Below, one piece after another: positions 26,667 through 35,087 of a stretch of 64,000 bases of DNA. This DNA is from Streptococcus thermophilus (GTDB taxonomy: Bacteria; Actinomycetota; Actinomycetes; Mycobacteriales; Mycobacteriaceae). The stretch is taken from NCBI GenBank assembly GCA_900618065.1, contig UYIL01000003.1, forward strand, positions 992,001 to 1,056,000. The letters run 5' to 3'. Made by a program: the position numbers and the translations under genes. The notes beneath the pieces were generated by a model. The model saw only the letters and a list, made by a program, of their open reading frames with translations. It did not search any database and was not told the DNA's origin. Position 1 is the first letter of the stretch; the number at the start of each line of letters is the position of its first letter.

Positions 26667-27352
26667 TAGCCGTTTCCTTTCACTCGCAGGCCCGCAGGCG
26701 TGGCCCAGCGTTGCACAGCAGCCAACAGGAGGTCCATGACTAGCGCCACAAGCGTGACGACGATCGCTCCCGCCACCATCCGTGCGTAATCCTGCACCGC
26801 AAGCCCATCGATCAAGTAGCGGCCCAACCCGCCCATGCCGATGTAGGCGACGACCACCGCGGTGGCCAGCACCTGGACGACGCAGGACCGCAACCCGCCA
26901 AGGATTGTCGGGGCAGCAATGGGTAGCTCGACGTGTCGGAGAATCTGCCGGTCGCTGAACCCGGCAGCGCGGGCGGAGTAGACCACGTCGCGCGGGACCG
27001 AGTCGAATCCGGCCACCACACCGGCGAGTAGCGGAGCCACAGCGAGCAGCACGAGCACGATGGTGGCGGGAATGATCGGCCAGCTGATCCCGCGCGGAAT
27101 GGAAATGGCCAACCAGGTAAGCAGGCCCAGGGCGGGCAGAGCACGCAGGGCACCGGAGACGGCTAGCACTGCTGAGGCACCGCGTTGTGTGTGGCCCACA
27201 TACATCCCGATGGGCAGTGCAATGAGCACGGCGCAGAGCACAGCCAGGAACGTGTATCCGAGGTGTTCGGCGATCCGCATCGGGAAACCGGTGGCTCCGC
27301 TCCAGTGGGCTGGATCGGTGAGGTAGGTGAGGGCATCGATAATGGGTTGCAT
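26666..27352 (-). CDS. ABC transporter permease (OpuC/ProW type), second
   Basis: 228 residues from ATG 27352, with GGAGG 11 bases upstream; GTG 27370 would overlap the upstream gene. Binding-protein-dependent permease with about six helices. The EAA-like loop reads YSARAAGFSDRQILRHVELPIAAPTILGGLR. Pairs with the next permease to form the membrane channel of the osmolyte importer. Confidence 0.9.
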   Translation of the reverse strand: MQPIIDALTYLTDPAHWSGATGFPMRIAEHLGYTFLAVLCAVLIALPIGMYVGHTQRGASAVLAVSGALRALPALGLLTWLAISIPRGISWPIIPATIVLVLLAVAPLLAGVVAGFDSVPRDVVYSARAAGFSDRQILRHVELPIAAPTILGGLRSCVVQVLATAVVVAYIGMGGLGRYLIDGLAVQDYARMVAGAIVVTLVALVMDLLLAAVQRWATPAGLRVKGNG

Positions 27353-27357
27353 GGCGG

Positions 27358-27993
27358 TCAGCGCCTCCACGGCATGGTCAGGTGGGCGATGAGGGTGAGG
27401 CAGGCGTCGATAAGCACTGCGAGCAGGATCGTGCCCACGAGCCCCGCAATGATCTCGGTGGGGAAGGCGCGCTGGAACCCTTCCGTGAACAGCGTGCCGA
27501 GGGATTGCACGCCGACGAGCGCGCCGACCGAGATGAGGGACACTGTCGATGCCGCCACGACCCGCACCCCGCTCAGCAGCCCGGGGCCGGCTAACGGAAG
27601 TTCAACCCGCATCACGCGTGCCAGCGGCGTGTAACCGGCTGCAGTAGCTGATTGGCGCACGGCCCCAGGAACGGCGTCGAACGCGTCGGCGGCACTGCGG
27701 ACCATCAAGGCGATGCCGTAGAGCGTCATCGCGACGACGACGTTGATGGGGGAGAGAATCGAGGTTCCCAACACCAGCGGCATGAAGACGAACATGGCCA
27801 AGCCCGGGATGACGTAGATCAGGCTGGTCACCACAACGATGACTTCGCGGAACCGGCCTGAGCGGTGCGCGACCCAACCGAGCGGGACTGCGATGAGGAA
27901 GGACGCAATGATCGCTGGTAGCGCGATGAGCAGGTGTTGCCCGGCAAGGCCTGCGATCATGCCGAGATTGCTGGATAGCCACGCCCAATTCAC
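27358..27993 (-). CDS. ABC transporter permease (OpuC/ProW type), first
   Basis: 211 residues, GTG start at 27993 overlapping the ATPase stop (GTGA). Six helices with the coupling loop RQSATAAGYTPLARVMRVELPLAGPGLLSGVRV, homologous to the neighbouring permease. Typical short OpuCB/OpuCD length. The overlap with the ATPase gene shows translational coupling. Confidence 0.9.
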   Translation of the reverse strand: MNWAWLSSNLGMIAGLAGQHLLIALPAIIASFLIAVPLGWVAHRSGRFREVIVVVTSLIYVIPGLAMFVFMPLVLGTSILSPINVVVAMTLYGIALMVRSAADAFDAVPGAVRQSATAAGYTPLARVMRVELPLAGPGLLSGVRVVAASTVSLISVGALVGVQSLGTLFTEGFQRAFPTEIIAGLVGTILLAVLIDACLTLIAHLTMPWRR

Positions 27994-28799
27994 CGCAGCA
28001 CCCCTTTGATGTTGCCGTTCGCGTCGAGGACGAGCGTCTCGCCGTCGCGCTCTACGGTGCGCAGGGTGCGCGCGTCCATGCCGACGAAGTCGCGCACGGC
28101 ATCGTTCGCGGGGCGCGCCATGATCTCTTCCGGGGACGCTGCTTGCTCGATACGAGCCTGTTCTCCGAGGATGACCACGGTGTCACCGAGATAGAACGCC
28201 TCCTCAATGTCATGACTGACAATGAGGATCGTGGTGGCAAGGTTCTCCCGAATGCTCATGATCTCCTGCTGGAGGCCACGGCGCACCACCGGGTCGACTG
28301 CTCCGAAGGGTTCGTCCATGATGAGCACATCCGGCTGGTTGACCAGGCCGCGTGCCACGCCGACGCGCTGCGCTTGGCCGCCGGACAGTTCCGCAGGGTA
28401 GCGGTCCTCCAGGGCCGGGTCGAGGTTGACCAGCTCGAGCATCTCCGATGCCTTGCGTTTCGCCTCCGACTTGCTCGCTCCGCCGAGTTTGGCCACGTCG
28501 GCGACATTGTCACGCACGCTGCGGTGGGGCATGAGCCCGGAGTGCTGCATGACGTAGCCGATGCTGCGGCGCAGCTGCACCGGGTCAGTGTCCGCAACAT
28601 CCGCCCCACGCACGAAGACCGCACCGGTATCAGGTTCGACCATGCGGTTGACCATGCGTAACAGGGTTGTTTTGCCGCAGCCGGACGGGCCGACGAATGC
28701 GGTTGTGGAACTCTCCTCGACGGTGTGGGAGAAGCCGTCCACCGCCGGCGCTGCGGACCCAGAGTACGTTTTGGAGACGTCGCGGAATTCAATCACCAT
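27990..28799 (-). CDS. ABC transporter ATP-binding protein (glycine betaine/proline type)
   Basis: 269 residues. Walker A GPSGCGKTT at about 37-45, signature ELSGGQAQRVGVARGL, Walker B VLIMDEPFGAVD and the H-loop ILIVSHDIEEAF. EEAFYLGDTVVIL is typical of ProV/OpuA ATPases. The C-terminal CBS domains of ProV are absent; the protein ends soon after a short ILEQARIEQ regulatory region. First gene of the operon. Confidence 0.92.
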   Translation of the reverse strand: MVIEFRDVSKTYSGSAAPAVDGFSHTVEESSTTAFVGPSGCGKTTLLRMVNRMVEPDTGAVFVRGADVADTDPVQLRRSIGYVMQHSGLMPHRSVRDNVADVAKLGGASKSEAKRKASEMLELVNLDPALEDRYPAELSGGQAQRVGVARGLVNQPDVLIMDEPFGAVDPVVRRGLQQEIMSIRENLATTILIVSHDIEEAFYLGDTVVILGEQARIEQAASPEEIMARPANDAVRDFVGMDARTLRTVERDGETLVLDANGNIKGVLR

Positions 28800-28848
28800 C
28801 CCCAGCGTAGCTTGTTGAGCCGGAAAGGAGCCGGTTTACATGTACGGG

Positions 28849-29469
28849 TTAGAAGAAAAGCGGCATGACGAGCAGCATGGTCACGCTCCACGTCAGGTGC
28901 ACGGCGATCGGCGAGTACAGCCGGCGCGAGCGCGATGCCTCGTAGAACGCCACGGCACCGAGCACCAGGGCTGAGAACACCAGCAGCGGCACACCCATCG
29001 CAATGGTAACCACGCCGTAGATCAGGGTGGACACCACGCCGACAGAGATTTCCGGGAGCCGGGGGAACCGTTCCCGCAGTTGCCGCGGCACCATGTCACG
29101 GTAGACCAGCTCCTCACCGATCCCGTTGATGACCAGTACAAAGAACGTGGGCAACAACCCGCCCTGAGCAGGCGTGTCCAGCAGCTGCTCGACCGGGCCC
29201 GCGAGGAACGGAATGTTCTGCACCACTAGCGCACCGAGCACGAAGACGATGGCCAGAGCGGCACCGATGAGCACGCCACGGCTGAGTTCAGGCCCGATCC
29301 TCGGCCCAGCGAACGCGTTCTTGCTGCCCCACAGCCACCAACCGGCCGCGTACACCGCCGCAGAGAAAACAGTGAACCCGTAAAACCCCAGGGTGCCGTC
29401 TCCGGCATTGCGTGCCAAGAACAGCCCGAGTGCGCCCAGCACGCAGGGAACGACCCAGCCGAATCTCAT
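28849..29469 (-). CDS. CPBP-family intramembrane metalloprotease
   Basis: 206 residues from ATG 29469; the longer open frame upstream is antisense to the next gene. About 6-7 membrane helices. CPBP (ABI) motif 1 is seen as GIGEELVYRDMVPRQLRERF with the EExxxR core, and later motifs include a helix with a His near the C-terminus (SPIAVHLTWSVTMLL). The family includes Rce1-like proteases and bacteriocin self-immunity proteins. No bacteriocin gene is adjacent here. Confidence 0.85.
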   Translation of the reverse strand: MRFGWVVPCVLGALGLFLARNAGDGTLGFYGFTVFSAAVYAAGWWLWGSKNAFAGPRIGPELSRGVLIGAALAIVFVLGALVVQNIPFLAGPVEQLLDTPAQGGLLPTFFVLVINGIGEELVYRDMVPRQLRERFPRLPEISVGVVSTLIYGVVTIAMGVPLLVFSALVLGAVAFYEASRSRRLYSPIAVHLTWSVTMLLVMPLFF

Positions 29470-29491
29470 GCTGCCAGTATAGATTGGGGGC

Positions 29492-30826
29492 ATGACACGC
29501 ACAGCGCTCGTTACAGGTGCCACGGGATTCATCGGGGGAGGGGTTGTGAGCAAGTTGCTTGACGACGGCTGGCGCGTCCGCATCCTCTGCCGCTCCGCCG
29601 CGAAAGCGAGAAAACGCCCTTGGGGCGATGCTGTGGACATCGTGGAAGGAGACGCGACCAACCGCGAGGACGTCTCCCGAGCTCTTGAAGGTGTGGACTG
29701 CGCCTGGTACCTGCTCCATTCCATGGACAGCGGTTCCGGCTTCGCCGACGAGGAAGCAACGATGGCCCGCCAGTTCGGTGAGGAAGCGGCGCGCCACAAA
29801 GTGGGCCGGATCGTCTACCTCGGCGGCCTGCACCCGGATGGGGTGACCGGGGACTCTGACGATGTCTCCGAGCACCTCGCTTCCCGCATCAAGGTGGGGG
29901 AGATCTTGCTAGATTCGGGTGTTCCCACTGCAGCGCTCCAAGCGGGCGTGGTCATCGGTGCGGAATCTTTGTCGTTCAAGCTTCTGCGTCACGTTACTGA
30001 GCGCGTCCCCCTCTTCATCGCGCCGGATTGGATCACCAACGAGATCACCCCGATCAGCCAGCACGACATCGTCCACTACCTCGTCGCCGCCGCTGACCTC
30101 CCGCCAGAGCTCAACCGCACGTTCGACGTCGGCGGGCCGGACACCATGCCCTACGTGGAGATGATGCAGCGCTACGCCGAGACCGTGCAGATGCGCCGCC
30201 GCCCGTACTTCACCGCTCAAATCATGACCCGCCCCTTGGCTGCGCTCGGTTTGTCGTTTGTGACGCCGTTGACGTACGGGCAGATCCTGCCGATCTTTGA
30301 TTCCGTCTCCTCCGACACCGTGGCCAAGGAGCGTGACTTAGAGGAGCTCGTCGGCACACCGGAGGGAGGCAATGAGCCATTCGACTCGGCCATCATCGAA
30401 GCCGCCCTTGGTACGTACCCGCACCACTACGGGTTCACTGCCACCACGTACCACGCGCTCGCGGCGATCTGGTCGCTGTTCGCCCCCGGACGGAAGTGGT
30501 GGCTGCCGCTGAATCTCACACAGGCGGTGGTCATGGTGCCCACGATCGCCGATATCAACGAACGGGATGATTCGCAGACCCTGGAGGATGCTTCCGGGCT
30601 GTCGCCGCTTGGCGCGCCAGCCTCACAGGCTGCCCTAGCGACGGCAATGAACTTGGACTTCAACTGGATCGCCCGTCGGTGGCCCAACAAGTGGACCCGT
30701 GGCGCGTGGATGGTCTCCTCGCTCGACCTTGCGCGCCGGGCCTATAAGGAAAAACCGGTGCGTGCCCTCGCACTCGTGCCGTACATTGCCGGCCAGTTCC
30801 TCTTTGTGCCTCGCTCTCGCCGCTAA
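29492..30826 (+). CDS. NAD(P)H-binding atypical SDR protein
   Basis: 444 residues. The N-terminus has the Rossmann glycine motif TGATGFIGGGVVSKLLDDG, then VEGDATNREDV and WYLLHSMDSGSGFADEEA, typical of the atypical short-chain dehydrogenases related to NmrA/DUF2867 proteins. The NAD(P)-binding part is about 280 residues; the remaining 160 residues, with YGFTATTYHALAAIWSLF, are predicted helical and partly hydrophobic. Likely a redox or sensing protein using NADPH. Divergent from the CPBP gene. Confidence 0.82.
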   Translation: MTRTALVTGATGFIGGGVVSKLLDDGWRVRILCRSAAKARKRPWGDAVDIVEGDATNREDVSRALEGVDCAWYLLHSMDSGSGFADEEATMARQFGEEAARHKVGRIVYLGGLHPDGVTGDSDDVSEHLASRIKVGEILLDSGVPTAALQAGVVIGAESLSFKLLRHVTERVPLFIAPDWITNEITPISQHDIVHYLVAAADLPPELNRTFDVGGPDTMPYVEMMQRYAETVQMRRRPYFTAQIMTRPLAALGLSFVTPLTYGQILPIFDSVSSDTVAKERDLEELVGTPEGGNEPFDSAIIEAALGTYPHHYGFTATTYHALAAIWSLFAPGRKWWLPLNLTQAVVMVPTIADINERDDSQTLEDASGLSPLGAPASQAALATAMNLDFNWIARRWPNKWTRGAWMVSSLDLARRAYKEKPVRALALVPYIAGQFLFVPRSRR

Positions 30827-30903
30827 TCTCCCGGTGACCGTTGTCATTTCCCGTTCGGGCGTGCCGTAAACTTTGCTTCCGTGCGCACACGCAACGCGCG
30901 CAC

Positions 30904-30977
30904 GCCCCTATAGCCCAATTGGCAGAGGCAGCGGACTTAAAATCCGTTCAGTGTCGGTTCGAGTCCGACTGGGGGCA
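30904..30977 (+). tRNA. tRNA-Leu (anticodon TAA), short variable loop
   Basis: 74 bases. Acceptor GCCCCTA (30904-30910) pairs with TGGGGGC (30970-30976) with one T-G wobble, discriminator A. The anticodon arm GCGGA-CTTAAAA-TCCGT gives anticodon TAA. The T arm is GTCGG-TTCGAGT-CCGAC. The variable region is only about five bases, unlike the long arm normal for leucine tRNAs. CCA is not encoded. Confidence 0.9.
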
Positions 30978-30985
30978 CTATTTCT

Positions 30986-32029
30986 TCAGCGCTTCGGGTC
31001 GATGACGCAAAACGACAGCGGAGCTGACCGCATCCGGTAGGTGCCCGGTTCGGCCTCGAGCACCGCCAGGATTTCGTGGCGCAGGGCTCGGTTGACCTCG
31101 ACGGTGATGTGCGCGGACAGCAGGGGTTCCTGAGTGCGCCGCTGTTTGCCTGGACTGTCGCGGCTGAAGGTGACTGACGACGATTCTGCGTCCTCGTCTG
31201 GGAGAAACCGGACCCACGCCTCGGTTCCGTTGCCTGCACCCATGACCGCGAAAGATTTGCCGTACCCGAGTCGCCAGCGCATGGCGCGAAGGACATCAGC
31301 TGCGGCATGAGTACTCAAGTCGATGCGCCCCGATTCATCCACGGCGAAGTAACTGGAGGACACCGCAGATATCGACGAGCCCTCCGCCTCCGTCTTCGAG
31401 GTGATGAGGGGGAGGGAGGAGGCGTCGACAAGCAAGGAGCTGCGCCGCGGATCGCTTAAGCCGAGTGGAATTCTGTCTCCGAGCACACCCGCGAATTTCA
31501 GAGGATCCCAGCGCAGGGCTGCCTCAAGCTCGTCCGCGGTCACGGCGACGGCGTAGATGAACCGGACCCAGCCGGTGGGAGCGATCGAGAGCTCCAGGAT
31601 CGGGTCGTTGACGAAGATGAACGCAGACAGCGTCGCACCCCTGCAGACAGGGGAACGCAGATCCATGTAGTGGCCCGGTTCGATCGGATCACCCGATTTT
31701 CGCAGGTACGTGGCGAGGCCGCGGAGACGGTGAACAGGCCACGTCGGAGGCTCCTGCGCCAGCGGGACCCGCAACGACAGCTCCGTTTGGATCCCGGCAA
31801 CCGGCTGCGAACTGTTCGTCCGGGAGATCCCGTGCGTGACGTAGAGGTAGTGGGGCACTGGCTGGTCGAAGCGGTAAATAAGCACAGCGACGTCATCGCT
31901 GAACTCCAGCTCGCCATGCACCGCGACGGGATTTGCACCGGCCAGCGTAGCCAAATGGTCAAGCAAGTACTCGCTACCGGTGCGCTTGTTCACCCGTTCA
32001 CGTGAGAAGAACCGACGCCTCCAGACCAT
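30986..32029 (-). CDS. suppressor-of-fused (SUFU) domain-like protein
   Basis: 347 residues, soluble. The N-terminal 180 residues resemble bacterial SUFU domains: HYLYVTHGISRTNS, ELSLRVPLAQEPPTWPVHRLRGLATYLRKSGDPIEPGHYMDL, then FVNDPILELSIAPTGWVRFIYAVAVTADELEAALRWDP. The C-terminal 150 residues are a less familiar domain. SUFU-domain proteins are widespread in bacteria, some being immunity proteins to contact toxins, but no toxin gene is adjacent. The start ATG at 32029 precedes a 119-bp gap to the divergent Bax-inhibitor gene. Confidence 0.65.
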   Translation of the reverse strand: MVWRRRFFSRERVNKRTGSEYLLDHLATLAGANPVAVHGELEFSDDVAVLIYRFDQPVPHYLYVTHGISRTNSSQPVAGIQTELSLRVPLAQEPPTWPVHRLRGLATYLRKSGDPIEPGHYMDLRSPVCRGATLSAFIFVNDPILELSIAPTGWVRFIYAVAVTADELEAALRWDPLKFAGVLGDRIPLGLSDPRRSSLLVDASSLPLITSKTEAEGSSISAVSSSYFAVDESGRIDLSTHAAADVLRAMRWRLGYGKSFAVMGAGNGTEAWVRFLPDEDAESSSVTFSRDSPGKQRRTQEPLLSAHITVEVNRALRHEILAVLEAEPGTYRMRSAPLSFCVIDPKR

Positions 32030-32148
32030 GCTTCACATACTATTTTGCGGCCGCCGGGAACGAAACGGGCAGCTGCGTCGTTGAACGGTATGATCGAAAC
32101 TCGGTCGAATCTTTGCTTCGAGCTATAAATCAGAAAGGAAACAGGCCA

Positions 32149-33051
32149 GTGAAATCTTCCAACCCCGTGATGGCGCGACTTCCCCAGTCTGCACAGCAGG
32201 CTGGGTTCGGCCAGCCCCAGGGCGGCCACGGTTACAACCCCCAGGGCGGCTCCTTCGGCTACGACCAGCAGGGAGGGTACCAAGACCCCTACGGCGCCAG
32301 CCAGAACCCGTACGGCCAGGCCGACTACGGCCAGGCCCCGTACGCCGCTACGACCAGCGAGCGTCCCATCACCGTTGATGACATCGTGACCAAGACCGGC
32401 ATCACCCTCGCCGTGATCGTGGCATTTGCCCTGATCAACTTCGGTATCGGCATCGCAGTCGACCCGAGCATCTCCATGATCCTCACCTTCGTGGGCGCCA
32501 TCGGCGGCTTGATCACCGTTCTTGTCCACAGCTTCGGCGGCAAGTACGGCTCCGCTGCAGTGACCCTGATCTATGCCGCCCTCGAGGGCCTTTTCGTGGG
32601 TGGCTTCTCCATGGCCGTCTCCGGCTGGATGCTCGGCAACGCAAACGCTGGCAACCTCGTCTTCCAGGCGGTGCTGGGCACGATCGGTGTCTTCGCCGGC
32701 ATGCTCTTCGTGTACAAGGTCGGCGCGATCCGCGTCACTCCGAAGTTCACCCGCATCCTCACCGGCTGCATCATCGGCGTGGCCGTCCTGGCCGTCGGCA
32801 ACCTGCTGATGTTCATCTTCACCGGTATGTCCCCGCTTCGTGATGGAGGCCCGCTGGCCATCGGCTTCTCTCTCGTCTGCATCGTGCTGGCATCCTTGAG
32901 CTTCCTCGTCGACTTCGACACCGCCGACAAGCTCGTCCGTATGGGTGCGCCGGCGAAGATGGCATGGGGTGTTGCCCTCGGCTTGGCCGTCACTCTGGTC
33001 TGGCTGTACACCGAAATCCTGCGCCTTCTGTCCATTCTCTCCCGCGACTAG
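32149..33051 (+). CDS. Bax inhibitor-1 / YccA-type membrane protein
   Basis: 300 residues from GTG 32149, with AGAAAGGA about 9 bases upstream. The N-terminal 65 residues are Gly/Gln/Tyr/Asn-rich (GFGQPQGGHGYNPQGGSFGYDQQGGY). Seven hydrophobic helices follow, with TLIYAALEGLFVGGFSM and a C-terminal SFLVDFDTADKLVRMGAPAKMAWGVALGLAVTLVWLYTEILRLLSIL, typical of BI-1/COG4760 proteins of actinobacteria. Function in bacteria is not settled. The downstream terminator (34774-34811) is separated from this gene by an inserted IS. Confidence 0.92.
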   Translation: MKSSNPVMARLPQSAQQAGFGQPQGGHGYNPQGGSFGYDQQGGYQDPYGASQNPYGQADYGQAPYAATTSERPITVDDIVTKTGITLAVIVAFALINFGIGIAVDPSISMILTFVGAIGGLITVLVHSFGGKYGSAAVTLIYAALEGLFVGGFSMAVSGWMLGNANAGNLVFQAVLGTIGVFAGMLFVYKVGAIRVTPKFTRILTGCIIGVAVLAVGNLLMFIFTGMSPLRDGGPLAIGFSLVCIVLASLSFLVDFDTADKLVRMGAPAKMAWGVALGLAVTLVWLYTEILRLLSILSRD

Positions 33052-33078
33052 GCAACAGGTAATTGACCGCCTAGGCGT

Positions 33079-33093
33079 CTCCTAGGCATCTGC
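33079..33093. repeat. target-site duplication, left copy
   Basis: CTCCTAGGCATCTGC, identical to 34739-34753, flanks the left IS end. Confidence 0.88.
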
Positions 33094-34738
33094 TGTTATG
33101 TCCATGAGGTTCTTGGGCACGGAGTCCGATGACTTATTGGGCATGGAGTCGATGGACTTTTTGGACGTGCCTAGTCGATCATGGTTGCGGCCTGCGTTTT
33201 GGCCGGGGCTTGGATAGGTTCGGTTTGAGCTGTGGCGGTTGGCGGTGCTTCATCCCATCGACGAGATTGATGTTGATCTGCCCGCCGGGTGGCCTGTGGC
33301 TCAGCGTGATCGGCAGTGGCACGCTGAAGAGGAATTCGCCGTCGTGGGCTGTGAAGAACTCTGCGACGTTGTCGTCGGTGACCGTGGTGTAGAGCAGGCG
33401 GTTTTTGAATCTCAGGCCAATGTAGAGGCCGTGTCCGCATACGCGGACGACTCCGTCTTTGCTCACACGCAGTTCGTCTGGGATGCCCCAACTGTTTGTT
33501 GATTGTGTCGTCAGCATCGTTAGTGTGGGGGTATCGGTGGGAGGTAGGCCTTGCTGAGCTGCCATGTCATCGGTGCTGGCCTCGGGTGAAGTTGCCGCTT
33601 CCCCGGGGCCGTTTGTCGCTGTGGGTGCTGCGTGGGGGTTATGTGCCTGGTTGAAGGCGACCACGCGGGCCCAAATGTTCTCCGGATCAAGCGGCTGTGT
33701 GGGCGGTGTTGCCTTCGGGAATGTGTCGAAAGCTTGGCGCGGGGTGATATGCATCTTGCCCACCAGCAGCGATTGGTGGCGTCGCCGCTCGTTGTACACG
33801 ACGCGATATTCAGCGAGATACGTGTTGACCTCAGCAAGGCTTACCGGGTGGCGCACGTCTAAGAACTGGGTCAGTGTGCGGTGGGATCGCTCGTCTTTTC
33901 CTTGAGTTGTGGCGGCGAACCCAGCGATAGCCAAGACGCCTTCACTGGCGAGCCACAACTCGGTAGCGGAGAGGTGTCCACGGTGGTAGGTGGCGAACGC
34001 CTCGCCGTTATCGGAGAGGATCTCTTGAGGTTTGCCGTAGGTTGCGAACGCTTCGGCCAGCACGGCGCGTGCGTCGGTTCCGTTTTCCGGCAAAGCGAAC
34101 GCTTTGGTGCCGACGTCGAATCTGCTGGCGTCGTCGATGATCTGGTAGATCGTCACCTGCGTGTGCGCATGGTCGAACAGGCGGTAGACCAGCCCATCAA
34201 TCTGCCACAGCTCACCGACGAAATCGCGGGCGAAGCGCTTATAGGAGCTGCGCGGTCGTTTACGGGCGTTGGCGTCGACGAAACCGAGCTCATGAAGCCA
34301 CGACGCGATGGTCGAACGCGACGGGGTGCGCTCAGGACCGATCGAATCGAACAGGTAGTAGTAGATCGACCATGGGCCGTAATCCAGCCCTTGTTCCATC
34401 AAATGTTGTCTCGCGTTGACGACCGCGACCTTGTCTGTGTCGTCGAATTTTCGAGCTGGGTTCTTCGGTGCGGTCGAATCGGGCACAATGCCAGATCGGC
34501 CCTTCTGCGCTACCCGGTTTTTGATGTTGATGTACGTCTGCCGCGAGATGTCGAGTTCTTTGCAAAACTGTGTGATCGTTTTACCGTCGCGGACCGGGTC
34601 AAAATCTACGACCTTTCTGCGCTTGTGCAATGGAATAGCCATCCGGCTATTCCACCGCCACGAACGCCCAAAAAGTCGCTAGACATCACGTCCAAAAACC
34701 CCCTGGACTCCATGTCCAAAAAGTTCCCAGACATCACA
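33094..34738. mobile_element. IS481-like insertion sequence, apparently complete
   Basis: 1645 bp. The left end starts TGTTATGTCC and the right end is the inverted TGTGATGTCT; imperfect terminal inverted repeats extend inward through a shared GGAGTCC block. Direct 15-bp target duplications flank it exactly. It holds one transposase on the minus strand, uninterrupted, so the copy could still be mobile. Sub-terminal repeats rich in TTTTTGGAC and ATGGAGTC occur at both ends and may be transposase sites. Confidence 0.88.
33179..34642 (-). CDS. IS481-family-like DDE transposase
   Basis: 487 residues. An N-terminal helix-turn-helix (KTITQFCKELDISRQTYINIKNR, about 21-43) is followed by a second DNA-binding region and an rve integrase core. 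Catalytic triad by eye: Asp149 in WQIDG, Asp211 in LSDNGEAF and Glu251 in GKDERSHRTL. After about residue 320 come a Pro/Thr-rich linker and a small beta domain (LRVSKDGVVRVCGHGLYIGLRF), giving a protein longer than minimal IS481 enzymes. The frame is intact. Family assignment is from motifs only. Confidence 0.88.
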   Translation of the reverse strand: MAIPLHKRRKVVDFDPVRDGKTITQFCKELDISRQTYINIKNRVAQKGRSGIVPDSTAPKNPARKFDDTDKVAVVNARQHLMEQGLDYGPWSIYYYLFDSIGPERTPSRSTIASWLHELGFVDANARKRPRSSYKRFARDFVGELWQIDGLVYRLFDHAHTQVTIYQIIDDASRFDVGTKAFALPENGTDARAVLAEAFATYGKPQEILSDNGEAFATYHRGHLSATELWLASEGVLAIAGFAATTQGKDERSHRTLTQFLDVRHPVSLAEVNTYLAEYRVVYNERRRHQSLLVGKMHITPRQAFDTFPKATPPTQPLDPENIWARVVAFNQAHNPHAAPTATNGPGEAATSPEASTDDMAAQQGLPPTDTPTLTMLTTQSTNSWGIPDELRVSKDGVVRVCGHGLYIGLRFKNRLLYTTVTDDNVAEFFTAHDGEFLFSVPLPITLSHRPPGGQININLVDGMKHRQPPQLKPNLSKPRPKRRPQP

Positions 34739-34753
34739 CTCCTAGGCATCTGC
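34739..34753. repeat. target-site duplication, right copy
   Basis: Second CTCCTAGGCATCTGC, directly after the right IS end. Confidence 0.88.
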
Positions 34754-34773
34754 AGCTCGAAGCAGGATTCGTG

Positions 34774-34811
34774 CCCCCGCACACCGTTCATTCGTTGAAT
34801 GGGTGCGGGGG
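34774..34811 (+). terminator. intrinsic terminator, probably of the Bax-inhibitor gene
   Basis: CCCCCGCAC at 34774-34782 pairs with GTGCGGGGG at 34803-34811; an inner CATTC/GAATG stem is in the loop. TTTCGTT follows. It lies right after the IS target copy and would have ended the Bax-inhibitor transcript before insertion. Confidence 0.75.
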
Positions 34812-34903
34812 TTTCGTTACGCGTTGGGTGGACGTGAGTGCGGGTGCGGAGTGTAGCCGGTGGGAGTGGGTACAGCTCCCGCGCGCTAAGCGCGACGAGA
34901 GGA

Positions 34904-34977
34904 ATGAACCTCTGCCTATGAACAAGGTCGGCGCAACGGACATGTTCAGTGCACTCAGTTCATAGGCAGAGGTTCAT
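34904..34977. repeat. 20-bp perfect inverted repeat, 34-base spacer
   Basis: The arms 34904-34923 and 34958-34977 are exact reverse complements (the left arm reads ATGAACCTCTGCC...). It lies in a 334-bp gene-poor gap (34754-35087) between convergent genes, along with the two terminators; no ORF or other feature is seen in the gap. RNA from either strand would fold into a very stable hairpin, but no T-run follows. Confidence 0.8.
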
Positions 34978-35023
34978 GGCAAGCGAGAGAAACGGGCGGC
35001 CCTTACGCCCCAGCCACGACAAA

Positions 35024-35046
35024 GCCCCCGGCGAATGACCGGGGGC
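35024..35046 (-). terminator. intrinsic terminator of the lipoprotein gene
   Basis: GCCCCCGG at 35024-35031 pairs with CCGGGGGC at 35039-35046. On the minus strand it follows the lipoprotein stop and is trailed by TTTGT. Confidence 0.75.
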
Positions 35047-35087
35047 GAAACGCAAGAAACGCAAGCAGCGCACAAAGCACCTGCGGA

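Noticed and set aside
28849..29469. CPBP protein as a bacteriocin immunity gene
   Set aside because: No bacteriocin gene is nearby; the lactococcin-type locus is over 30 kb away and has its own presumed immunity gene.
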